From Rebecca billardiae RCC1528 (lineage: Eukaryota > Haptophyta): a stretch of DNA of 64,000 bases. The stretch spans positions 4,836,001 to 4,900,000 of the forward strand of contig OZ251222.1 of the NCBI GenBank assembly GCA_965240325.2, written 5' to 3'. Shown piece after piece: positions 45,193 through 54,635 of the stretch; positions within the stretch are counted from its first letter, which is position 1; every line of letters starts with the position of its first letter. The translations under genes and the position numbers were made by a program. The notes beneath the pieces were generated by a model, which worked only from the letters and a program-made list of their open reading frames with translations, searched no databases and was not told the DNA's origin.

Positions 45193-45894
45193 ATGGCGCC
45201 GGCGGCGAGCGATGACGACGATGAGAGCGTGAGGGAGGTGGCCAGGCTGGTGCCCCCGGAGTGGTTTGCCGAGGTGCCACCGACGCCAGCCGTGCGCGCT
45301 AGGCAGGAGGCTCTACCGACCCCAGCCGCGTCCCCCTCCTCGTACGCCGCTTTCGCCGCCCTCGTCGGTGGCGCGGCCATCAGTCTAGGGGTGGGCGTCA
45401 TGCACGGCATGCGCTCGGCGCCGGCCGACGGCGATGGCGGCGATGGGCGAGCCGGGCTGCAGAGCGGCGCGCGGCAGCCGTCGCCCATGCCGTTGGAGGA
45501 GAAGTTCGGCGTGCGCCGGACCGTGCGCGCCCTGGGCTACGCGACCGCTCTCGTCGGCGCGAGTGGGGCTGCCGGCGTGTTCGCCCTCTGCTCCGCGCTC
45601 GACGTCTGGTCAGCGGCCGAGTTCGGGGCGGCCATGCACGCGCGGCTGGGCGGCGTGCGCGAGCAGCTCGAGGGCACGCTGCGCCCCGCGCGCGAGGGCC
45701 TTGGCTCCGCCTTCGCCGCCGTCACGCACCTCGACTTCGACGCACTCGTGCTCGGGCTGCAGGCGAGGCTGGGGGCGGCGCAGCCGGAGCCGCGCCCACC
45801 GGAGCCCGCACCCGAGCGTCCGGCTGCCGGTGCGGCAGGGGCGGTGGTGGATGGCGGGGGCACGCGCGGGGAAGGCGCCGGGGGTGCTACGTGA
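45193..45894 (+). CDS. TMEM242: TMEM242-like mitochondrial inner-membrane protein
   Basis: A 233-residue protein with two predicted membrane helices: AAFAALVGGAAISLGVGVMHG near residue 50 and GYATALVGASGAAGVFALCSAL near 115. The second helix and what follows (VRRTVRALGYAT...LDVWSAAEFGAAMHARL) match TMEM242, an animal protein reported to help assemble the ATP synthase c-ring and complex I. The acidic N-terminus and the Pro/Ala-rich C-terminal extension are not part of the family core. Single exon. The match rests on one region, so the assignment is tentative. Confidence 0.6.
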   Translation: MAPAASDDDDESVREVARLVPPEWFAEVPPTPAVRARQEALPTPAASPSSYAAFAALVGGAAISLGVGVMHGMRSAPADGDGGDGRAGLQSGARQPSPMPLEEKFGVRRTVRALGYATALVGASGAAGVFALCSALDVWSAAEFGAAMHARLGGVREQLEGTLRPAREGLGSAFAAVTHLDFDALVLGLQARLGAAQPEPRPPEPAPERPAAGAAGAVVDGGGTRGEGAGGAT

Positions 45895-46137
45895 GCGCGG
45901 CCCCTTCAGGCGGGCGGACTCCCTCACCAGTGCACAGCGCAGTGGCTCTGATCGGGCGAGCCGCACCACTCACCAGCTTAGTGGGAAGTGCTTTGAGGTG
46001 CCGTGCGCCAGGCACCAGCAGAGTGGACCAGCTCATCACGCCGATGCTGATGCAGTGATGAATGCTGGCGGATTATCAGGTCGCGTCGTCATAGATGGCA
46101 TCAGCGCGCGCGATGAGCGAGCAGCGGATATCCGAGA

Positions 46138-47034
46138 TGGCCTGTTTTATTTCTACCAGAGCCCAACGGCGACATTCGCCAACGCGGTACAATGGCGGCT
46201 TGCCCGCTGGTGGGTACCGGCGCGATTGCGGAGTAGTGATGGCACGTCGTTGGCGCATGTTCGTACTAGGGCGCTGAGCTGTAGCGAAAGATCATGCCAA
46301 TGCTTGCTGCTAAGCCTTGCCATGGTGCTTCGGCATGACACAGACGGGTCACTCGCAGCGCACGGCAGTGTGACGATCGCCGCGCCGCGGCGGCAAACCG
46401 CGGTTGCGGGCGCGTTGCAAGCTGCAAGCACTCTGCCTTGGCTGCGTCGCGCCCGTGTCAGTTGGTGAACCCGGATTGTAGAACGACAGATGGACTGCAA
46501 ACGATACTAGCTCTACTCGCTCCGCCGCCACTTCCTTGTCGAGCGTGAGATGTTTGCGCATGCAGCTTGCCTCCTGCATTTGAACGTTGTCACGGCAGGT
46601 TGGTGGGCCGGTTGTTCAGGCCTCCTCGGCGTAGATGACGACAAGGTGCGTGCCGCGCGCACCCATGGCGCGCGGAAAGGCGTGCACACGCGTCATCGCG
46701 CATCTGGCAGGCTGCAGTCTTGGCCAAGATGATGCCAGAACAAGCCTGCCAGTGCCTCAACACGCGGGCGCGAGCGCGCAGAGAGATCTGGCTTCTGACC
46801 CGTGCTCTTCAGTGTACCTCGTGTGCGACGACGACGAGGCGGACGAGCGCCGCAACTGGATTCGTGCACTCACCGGTCACCGAGGAGTGCACGAATCGCA
46901 TTCCTCACGCACGTGGGGGCCGCCATCGGCCGTGAGAGGTACACTGAACGGGGCGTGACACCGATTCCCACTGGCGGGCACGGGTTTGTCGCCGTGACAT
47001 AGTAAATGGAATCTGGTAGAAATAAAACAGGCCA
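46138..47034. mobile_element. 0.9-kb element bounded by a perfect 23-bp inverted repeat
   Basis: The block containing GGCCTGTTTTATTTCTACCA at 46138-46160 occurs as an exact reverse complement at 47012-47034, with weaker similarity further out. The interior has no ORF with protein features, so a non-autonomous transposon is likely. Confidence 0.6.
46805..46952. repeat. Long interrupted hairpin
   Basis: Two nested inverted repeats share a centre: an outer TTCAGTGTACCTC arm near 46807 and 46937, and an inner ATTCGTGCACTC/GAGTGCACGAAT pair around 46860-46900 with a short loop. It lies inside the 46138-47034 element. Confidence 0.65.
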
Positions 47035-47505
47035 GATATACGCGGACTGATCCGACGCCGCAGTCCGAGACCGAGTGCGCTGATGTAGCGCTAAGTCGCG
47101 CGTCGCGAGTTATTTTCGGTGCGCGTGAGTCGTCAGTGCTGCATGATGCCACTGGCACTGATGGACATCAGAGCAGTCATCAGACTCAGTGAGTCAGTGT
47201 GATTGACGATGCTGGTGCCGCGACGATGATGATCGGACGATGATGATGGTGCTGCTGCCTGCTGGCGCACAGCCGCCGACTTGTGCCGTGTGCGTCACAG
47301 GCTCCCCGATCGACGTCGTCGTCGGCCATTGCACTCCTCGTCTGATCCGCCTCCGCAGTGCGCATGCCAGGCATGCCGCGCACGCGCGGCCGAGGCGGCG
47401 CGTGTTGCGTCTGGCTGGTCGGAGTGGACGCCGCCGGGTGCAACGCCGCGCGCCACGCCGCGCGGCGGTGCGCGCGCGCCGCGCCGGGCGGCCGCGCGCG
47501 CGCGC

Positions 47506-49261
47506 TCATGCTTTGCGCTTGCGCTTGGGCGGCTCTGTGACGCCCGCCTCCACGAGCGAGGCGGAGACCTCCTGCAGCAGCTTGAGGTCGGAGGGCGGCG
47601 GCGAGACGGGCCGCAGCGGGGGCGGCAGCAGCGCGTTGAGGCCGGCTGCGCGCCCGTCCTCGCGCAGAAAGTCCCACGCGCGCAGGTACTGGCGCGGCGT
47701 CGCGTCGATCGGCGCGTTGAGGTGCGCCGGGATGATGCGCGTGAACGGCCACTTGGCGACGGTGCGCGCCCACTGCAGCACCGGCGCCGGCTGCCGGTCG
47801 AGGATGAGCTCGGTGAGCACAGGCGGCACAAACGGCCGCCCCTCGATGGCGGAGAGGGAGGCGTCCGCAGCAGCCGCGTCCCAGTCCCAGGGGTAGAGGC
47901 CGCCCCAGCCCAGCCGCTTGAGCGACGGCGGCGTCTTCGCCGCGTCCGCCAGCGCCTGCCCCAGCGACTTGACGCTGATGCCTGATGCGCCGCGCAGCAG
48001 CCGCGCGCGCGCGCGACGCGCGCGCGCCCGCGCCGCGGTGAGCGCGCGCGCGCGCGCGCGCGGGGCGCGCGCGCGCCGCGCGGCGGCCGCGCGCGGTGGT
48101 GCCGCGCGCGCGCGCACCGCCCGGGTTGAAGTACAGCGCGAAAAGCGCGATCCGCGCCCAGCCGGTCCGGCGCGCCTGCTCACTGTCCGCCACCTCGTCC
48201 TCGCCCCTGTCGCGCGCGTGGAACAGCAGCGCGTCCACGTCCGCATCCATGATCTCGGGCGGCGTGCGGCGCACGCACACGATCGAGTCGACGAGGAGGA
48301 GGGTGCGCGAGGCGCGGTGGAAGAAGGCGGCCTCGCCGAACGCGCCGTCGCGCGAGCGCAGCGTGCCGAGGCACGCGTGCTCCACCTCCGACGCCCACGG
48401 GCACGGCTCCGCGCCCGGCCAGTCCGAGGGCGCGCTCGAGGGCGGCAGCGTGCGCACGCCCGTGCCCGCAAAGCCCACCCAGTCCAACGGCAGGTCGAGC
48501 GGGAACGAGTACTGGCCGGGCAGGCTCCACAGCTGCGCGCCGCGGAAGGCGCGCGCGAACGGCCCGGCGAACACCTTGTGCTCGATGCCGAGCGTCGGCA
48601 GCACGATGTGCCGCACCTGGTGCGCGGCGCAGTGCGCGGCGCAGCGCGGGGCGCGGCAGCGCGCGGGGCGCGGGGCGCGGCAGCGCGGCCAGCAGCGGGG
48701 CACGGCGGCGCGGCGCCGGGCGGGGCGGGCTAGTGAGGGCGGGGCGGGCGCGGCGCGCGGCGCGCGGCGCGCGGCGCGCGGCGCGCGGCGCGCGGCGGCC
48801 GCGCGCACCGGCCCGTGCTCCGCCTCGAGCGCGCGCAGCTCGCGCACGCACTCGCGCGTGGGCGCGACGGGCGAGTAGACGAGCAGCCCGCCCTTCAGCT
48901 TGAGCACGGTCATGCGCACGGGGACGTGGACGAAGAGGGTGCCCTGCAGCTGGTCGAAGGTCCACACCTGCCCCGGCACCACCTCGCGCACGCTCGTCAC
49001 GCGCGTGCCGAACGGGAAGATGGGCAGCGCGAACCAGAGGCCCCACGCCGTGTCCGCCGCCGGCCGCGGCTCGGAGGCCGGCCGGCGCAGGCCCGACGTG
49101 GCCGCGAGGGCCGGGCTCGCGCGGGCGAGTCTGGCGCGGGGGGGCGAGGGCGCCGCGACCCGAGCACTCGCGCCGCCGCGCACGCCGGCCTGCCCCCACG
49201 CCGCGCCGCCGGCCGGCAGCGCCAGCAGCAGCAGCGGCACGTCTCGAAGGCGCCCCATCAT
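47506..49261 (-). CDS. DUF4336 protein, plastid type, three exons
   Basis: A member of the DUF4336 family of cyanobacteria, plants and algae, related to metallo-beta-lactamase-fold proteins; no reaction is established. Exons are 49261-48809, 48616-48118 and 47981-47506 (phases 0 and 1), 475 residues. Signature stretches are VWTFDQLQGTLFVHVPVRMT, LVYSPVAPTRECVRELRALE, HIVLPTLGIEHKVFAGPFAR and LWSLPGQYSFPLDLPLDWVG. The splice junctions restore EHGPVRHIVLPT and YFNPGGISVKSL. The N-terminus is a hydrophobic, Ala/Arg-rich stretch compatible with a bipartite plastid leader, and the C-terminus ends in basic KRKRKA. It is divergent from the SLC35C2-like gene, 297 bp apart. Confidence 0.85.
47982..48117 (-). 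other. Intron 2 of the DUF4336 gene, CG-dinucleotide rich
   Basis: GTGCGCGCGC to GCATCAG, phase 1. Much of it is alternating CG, which can adopt Z-form DNA. Confidence 0.8.
48617..48808 (-). other. Intron 1 of the DUF4336 gene
   Basis: GTGCGCGCGG to CGCACCAG, 192 bp, phase 0. The frame happens to stay open through it, but it encodes only Arg/Ala. Confidence 0.85.
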
Positions 49262-49558
49262 CGCCGATGATGCGCGCGGCCACCCCGACGCCCGAACCTC
49301 GAAAGCGATCTCGCGCGGCGAGATGACGAGATCTGATCCGCGGGCAATCATTCGACGCGAAAAGAAATGCGCCGCCGTGCGCGTCAACTTGGCACCTTGG
49401 TCCTTGCAAAGGACCATCCTTTGGTCCTTGCACCCGGAGCGGCCGCGCCCGCGCTGACAATGCCAGTCGGGGGCCGCGCCGCGTCGTGAGCTCGCTCGCA
49501 CCAGCCGCCGCACGCGAGGCGCCGCGCCGCGCCGCGCCCGCGCCACCGGCTGCCGAGC
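49262..49558. promoter_or_regulatory. Divergent promoter region, DUF4336 / SLC35C2-like
   Basis: 297 bp between opposite start codons. It contains an imperfect palindrome TCCTTGCAAAGGACCATCC followed by TTTGGTCC near 49400, which could be a regulatory site. Confidence 0.4.
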
Positions 49559-51133
49559 ATGCACGCGCTCGCCGCGCGCGCGGGCGACGCGTACGCGCTC
49601 TGCAGCCGCGCGGCCGGCCTGCCGCCCGACGCGCGTGAGTGCCGCGGCCAGCTGGTGCACGTCTTCCTGCTGATGCTCTGCTGGTACTGCATCAGCATCG
49701 GGATCATCTTCTACAACAAGTGGCTGATGCGGCGCATCCATTTTGGCTTCCCGCTCGTCGTGACGACCATCTACATGGCCGTCAAGATCCCGCTCGGCTG
49801 GCTCGCCGTGCGGTGCACCGGCCGCGCCGGCCTCGCGACCGGCTGGCGGCTCGCGCTCACGCGCATCGTGCCGCTCGCGCTGCTCACGTCGGTGGACATC
49901 TCGCTGAGCATGTCGAGCTACCTGTTCGTCTCGACCACGCTGATCACCACCGTCAAGAGCTCGGCGCCGCTGTGGCAGCTGCTCTGGGGGCTGCTGCTGC
50001 GCACGGAGGTGCTCACGCCGCAGCTCGTGGGCGTGGTGGCGCTGGCGTCCGGCGGGCTGCTGCTCGCCACGTACTCGGGCGGCGTGAGCAAGAACCCGTT
50101 CCGCGCGGAGGGCCTCGCGCTGATCGTCAGCGCGACGTGCCTCGCCGGGCTGCGCGGCTGCCTCATGCAGCTCACCCTCCAGCCGCGCAGGCGTGAGCTG
50201 CTGCTCGAGCGGCAGCGCCGAGGCGCGTACGGCGCGCTCGCGTACGGCGCGCTCGGCGCGCTCGGCGGGCCCGGGCAGGGGGCGGACGAGGCGGGGCAGC
50301 GCGAGGGGACGCCGCTCCTGGCCGCGGAGGCGGGCGCGGAGGCGGGCGCGGACGGCGCGCTCGTGCACGACGCGCCCGCGCGTGCCGCGCCCGCCCTCCT
50401 CAAGCGCACCTCGCGCTCGCCGCCGCTCGGCCGACCGCCCGGCGACGGCGGGAGCGGCGGCGGCGCCGCCGCCGACGGCCCGCCGCCGACCCTCGCGCCG
50501 CTGCCGCCGCCGCCGCCGGGCGCCCGCGGCGACGCCGGCGCGCGCGGCGAGCAGAGCCCGCCCGCCTCCTCCGCCGCGCGCCCCGCGTCGCTCGCCTCCG
50601 AGCGCGAGTGCGGCCGCGTGGACGGCAGCGTGAGCGTGGACGGCAGCGTGGACGCGGTGCGGCTCACCTACCTGCTGGCGCCGTGGACGACCGCCTTCTC
50701 GGCCGCGCTGATGGCGGCCCTCGAGTGGCGCCGCTTCGCGGAGTCGGACTTTGTGGCGCACGCGCCGCCGCGGCAGCGGTACGAGACGCTGTGCATGCTG
50801 CTCGGCGCGGGCAGCCTGGTCTTCGTGCTCGTGCTCGTCGAGCTCAAGATCGTCGAGCTCACGTCCGCGCTCACGCTCAGCGTGGCGGGCGCGCTCAAGG
50901 AGTGCATCACGATCGGCGGCGCGCACTTTGTGCTGCACGACCGCCCGCTCTCGGCGCTCAACGTGGGCGGGCTCGCGTGCTCGCTCGTCGGCATCCACCT
51001 GTACCAGCGCTCGCGCCTGGCCGCGCCGCCGCCGCTGCCGCCCGCGGCGATGGAAGACAGCGCCGCGCTGAGCAGGCGGGGCACCAGCGGCAGCCGCAGG
51101 CGGCGCCGTGAGGCGGAGGCAGGTGACGACTGA
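49559..51133 (+). CDS. SLC35C2: SLC35C2-like nucleotide-sugar/triose-phosphate-type transporter
   Basis: A drug/metabolite-transporter-superfamily membrane protein of the Golgi/ER. The first half has WYCISIGIIFYNKWLMRRIHF, VVTTIYMAVKIPLGW, LTSVDISLSMSSYLFVSTTL and TTVKSSAPLWQLLWGLLLR, matching SLC35C2 and related transporters. The second half has LVELKIVELTSALTLSVAGA and KECITIGGAHFVLHDRPLS. About ten membrane helices are expected. Between helices, residues about 208-365 form a large Pro/Gly/Ala-rich insertion that animal homologues lack; it is likely a cytosolic disordered loop. Single exon, 524 residues. Substrate unknown; SLC35C2 has been linked to fucosylation in animals. Confidence 0.83.
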   Translation: MHALAARAGDAYALCSRAAGLPPDARECRGQLVHVFLLMLCWYCISIGIIFYNKWLMRRIHFGFPLVVTTIYMAVKIPLGWLAVRCTGRAGLATGWRLALTRIVPLALLTSVDISLSMSSYLFVSTTLITTVKSSAPLWQLLWGLLLRTEVLTPQLVGVVALASGGLLLATYSGGVSKNPFRAEGLALIVSATCLAGLRGCLMQLTLQPRRRELLLERQRRGAYGALAYGALGALGGPGQGADEAGQREGTPLLAAEAGAEAGADGALVHDAPARAAPALLKRTSRSPPLGRPPGDGGSGGGAAADGPPPTLAPLPPPPPGARGDAGARGEQSPPASSAARPASLASERECGRVDGSVSVDGSVDAVRLTYLLAPWTTAFSAALMAALEWRRFAESDFVAHAPPRQRYETLCMLLGAGSLVFVLVLVELKIVELTSALTLSVAGALKECITIGGAHFVLHDRPLSALNVGGLACSLVGIHLYQRSRLAAPPPLPPAAMEDSAALSRRGTSGSRRRRREAEAGDD

Positions 51134-51230
51134 CGCCGAGTATTAGTTACTCGCCGCCGCTGACTACAACACTTTATTAACGCAGCTCGCATACAGGCGG
51201 CGACTGCGGCGAGTTCGTTTGAATTGGATA

Positions 51231-51418
<188 letters not shown>

Positions 51419-51469
51419 CAATATGATCAGGGCTCCGCACCTCAAAGATGTGCGGGTGCCGTTTCTGGA

Positions 51470-52633
51470 CGCTTCTAGCCTTGATCTCCTGAACATTTGT
51501 AGGGGAGATGAGTTTAGTCAGTCGACTGACTAAACTTTTTCTTCAATCAAGGCTCCTCACGACTAGGCGCCGTCTTGCACGAAATCCCTATCCTCTCGTC
51601 TGGCCACGGCCCTTGGTCTGGCGGTCTTGCATCAAATCCTGGACTCGCGAGGGCAAGGGGTGGGCCCTCTACCTACGGCCGCCAAACCGGTAATACGCGT
51701 TCTGAGCCCGGTCTGGTTGCGGGCGGCCCGGGGCCGCCGCGCCCCGGCTGCCGGGGCGGCGACTCGGGGAGGCGAGCGTTGGCGCGCGCCCGCCGTGGCC
51801 GCGGCGGCAGCGGGGTCGTTGGGCCATCCCAGGGGTATCTGAGCCTCTCGACAAGGGGCCGTGGCTGCGCCTCGCGTGGGCTGTACTGCACGCGGGCAGC
51901 CGACACGAATGCGATGCGCCATCCAAGCGCGAGCCCGAGAGCTTTCGCGACACGGGTGCTGCGCGAGCACGTCTGAAGGAGCGGGCAAGGTCTCGAGAGG
52001 AAGCAGGGAGACCACAGAAGTGCTAGCTCGCAACGACAGTCAGGGAGCGCGAGCCGCCCCGCTGCGCTGCCTGAGCCGGTCGCCCCACGGGCACGGCCAC
52101 GGGCCACGCGTGGCGGGCAAACGTGACTGCCGCGCGGCAAGGCTTGGTGAGTGTGTACATGCTTCAAGTGGCTGGTCGCTGGTAGAGCTGCTGCATCCCA
52201 ATCGCGAGCAGCCAGTAACAGCGACTCGGCCGCGCCGCCGCGGCCGTGCTCCGCAGTTCTGGTGCCCGCGCGGAACTGACGGTCACGGTTGCGCACCCGC
52301 GGGCGGCGAGACCAGTCAGTGGGCCGGCTCTGCCGCCGTCCCTGAGCGTGACCCGCAGTGGCGTCGCCGGGCTTGCAGGGGGGTCTAAGCCGGCCGCCCG
52401 CCCGAACCGGAGCCTGGCACGACCGTATCCGGCCCGCGCCGCCGCGCGCTGCCACAGTGGCCGGTGGCGGTGGCACGCGTCGGGCCCGCGCAGCCCGCGC
52501 GGCCCGCGCCGCCGCGCGGCCCGCGAGCGCGGGCCTCATCCGACGAATAAGACTGACGAGTATCACGAACGAATATGGCGCCAATGCGGGATAGTGCGAC
52601 TGGAGTGCTGAGCCGTGGCTGACTACGTCATGC
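51470..52633. other. Non-coding part of the 3-kb interval
   Basis: GC-rich sequence with no ORF that looks like protein. A perfect 10-bp hairpin (AGTTTAGTCA / TGACTAAACT) around GTCGAC lies near 51510-51535. Confidence 0.5.
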
Positions 52634-54266
52634 CTACCAGCCGTACGTACATCCCCGCCCACTATTCGGATGGTAGCCCGCGGTCGGCGGCGGCGAGCCG
52701 CCGATGATTGTCCCGCCGGTCGCTGTGACATCCTTCCACTTACGCCAGGTGAAGCGCAGGCCGATGACCGACTGGAAGTCGGTGAACAGGACGAGCTGGT
52801 GCGGGCTCTCGGCGAGCGTCGTGGCGGGAGAGAAGATCTCGGCGTAGTTGTCCGACGCGTTGCCGTTCAGCGGAGCGATCGAGAAGAAGGGCCAGCCGGG
52901 GGCGAGCGGCAAGCTCGCGTGAGATGCGAGCTCGAGCTCGTACCGGCCGCGCAGCCAGCGGCCCAGGCGGTCCTCGGCGAAGAGGTCGATGACGGCAGCA
53001 TCGTACGCGGTGGCATCGACCTGGACCGATGCGCGCTCGGCTGCGTGCAAGCCTCGGCAGTGCGCGACGACGCGCGTGAGCAGCCGATCGAAGATCGCCG
53101 CCTGCTGCTGCTGGCGGACGCGAATGTGCATCGGCTCCCGCCACAGGAACTCACGGTACCGCGCGACGAGGTTGTGCACAGCCTCCGCCGGCGGGCGGTA
53201 CAGCTTCGCGCCGTGCTCGATGGCGACGATGGTGACGTGGCGATACACCTTACTGCTGGCGAGGCAGCCCGCGACACGGCGCTCGGACTCGACGCACGCC
53301 GCAACCAGATCGGCGTCCGCGGCGATGCCAATCTCATCGCGCCCTGCGCGGCGCGCGCGGGCACGCGCGCAGGACGCGCGTCAACACGGGCGGCGGGGGG
53401 GAGCGGGCACGGCGCGCGCGCAGCGGGATCCGATCGTACCGAGATCGAGCACGTGCTCGTCCGCCTCCCCGAGCAAGCACGGCCGCAGCGGGTAGCCGCG
53501 CTGCTGCCCGTCCTCCGCAGCCCCTGTCGTCGTCGGCAGCACGATGCCGCCGTCCGGCTGCTTCCAGGCCTTCAGGCCGACACCGAACTCGAATGGCATG
53601 CGGGCGGTCGGGAGCTGCGCGATGACCTCCTCGGGTGGCTCGGTCAGATTCATGTTCGCCACATGCAGCACGTTGCGCTTGGCCTTGAACGGCTGCGGCT
53701 CGGACTCGCCCTGCCTGGCATCACAGACGACGGGGCGGACGACGACACGCGGTGTTGGCGCGCCGCGGGTATGCGCGCGCAGGGAGGGATCGCGGGCGGG
53801 GCGGCGCACCTCGGGCGCTTGAACGCGGTCCATGCATTCACGAAGAAGTCCAGTGCGCCCCCGCGCGCGATGAACTCCGCAAGGTTCTTCCACACCATCA
53901 CCTTGCCATGCACCGTCTCGACCTCGATCTCCTCCTCCTTCCAGTTGCCGACGTGCTCGTAGACCTCCGCAGGGTGGTAGTCTGCGGTGCGCGTCTTGCC
54001 AGGCAAGTCCTCCACGAAGTAGAACCACTTTACCATGAGGGTCACTGACCCCGCGACGACTTCTTGACGACGCGGCGCACCTGCGCGAGCCCGGCGCGCT
54101 CCGAAGGCCTGCCGTTCTTCTGCAGCCACTGCACGACGACATGGTCTCCGATTCCGATATTGATGCCGCGCCAGATGACGCCGACATTCCGCAATCGTCC
54201 TCCCCGCGTGGCGGCGGTGACGAGCTCCGGCGCGGTGGCCGGCGGGAGCTCCCCGCTCCGTCCATG
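52634..54266 (-). CDS. BAH-domain-like protein with an apparent frameshift
   Basis: Exons are inferred at about 54266-53810, 53714-53440 and 53343-52634, with introns 53809-53715 (GTGCGCC, phase 2) and 53439-53344 (GTACGATC, phase 1). The N-terminal part resembles a BAH chromatin-binding domain: INIGIGDHVVVQWLQKNGRP, then MVKWFYFVEDLPGKTRTADY, and VETVHGKVMVWKNLAEFI. Between the first and second of these, near 54045, the frame shifts by one base with no room for an intron, so the copy may be broken or an assembly error may be present. The start codon is uncertain. The C-terminal 350 residues (MPFEFGVGLKAWKQPDGGIV; WPFFSIAPLNGNASDNYAEI) belong to no family I recognise. It lies within a repeat-bounded interval. 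Confidence 0.45.
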
Positions 54267-54635
54267 ACTTCGACAAACCGCGAGGGGCCGTTCGACCGGC
54301 GCTCAGCCGGAACGGAGCGACTCAACCAGGCTCGGCGGTTGCTCAAAAACCTATTCATGCCCTCCACCGCCCCTGGTGCAGGCCGGGCGTTGATTGGCCG
54401 TCGGTTGCTAGTGCAGTTTTAAGAAAATCTCGTGGAACGTGGCCGGAAAAGGCACCCGCACATCTTTGAGGTGCGCCGCGCCCGGCTCAAAGTCAAGCGC
54501 GCTCGCCCTCGGCGAGCGGCCAGGGCCTGCCGGCGGCGCGGACGGACTACCGTCCTGCCGACTCTCCCGCCAGTCGGATCCAGTGGACCAGTGATGATAT
54601 CGACGATAGTCGTAGGCATATATATATATATGATT
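54267..54635. other. Non-coding stretch between two repeat-bounded intervals
   Basis: Contains the right 24-bp arm of the BAH interval and a short (TA)n run at about 54619-54631. No gene is seen. Confidence 0.5.

Larger units (their letters stand above)
45895..47505. other. Intergenic region without genes
   Basis: Besides the inverted-repeat element and the hairpin listed separately, nothing gene-like is visible between TMEM242 and the DUF4336 gene. Confidence 0.55.
51437..54474. mobile_element. 3-kb interval bounded by a perfect 24-bp inverted repeat, containing a BAH gene
   Basis: The arm beginning GCACCTCAAAGATGTGCGGG at 51437-51460 is repeated as an exact reverse complement at 54451-54474, with weaker matches continuing about ten bases inside. 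The interval includes 1.1 kb of non-coding DNA and a gene with introns. It could be a transposon that captured a gene, or two separate copies of a short repeat that happen to face each other. Confidence 0.5.

Noticed and set aside
53980-54180. Programmed ribosomal frameshift in the BAH gene
   Set aside because: No slippery heptamer at the shift point; a decayed gene or sequence error is simpler.
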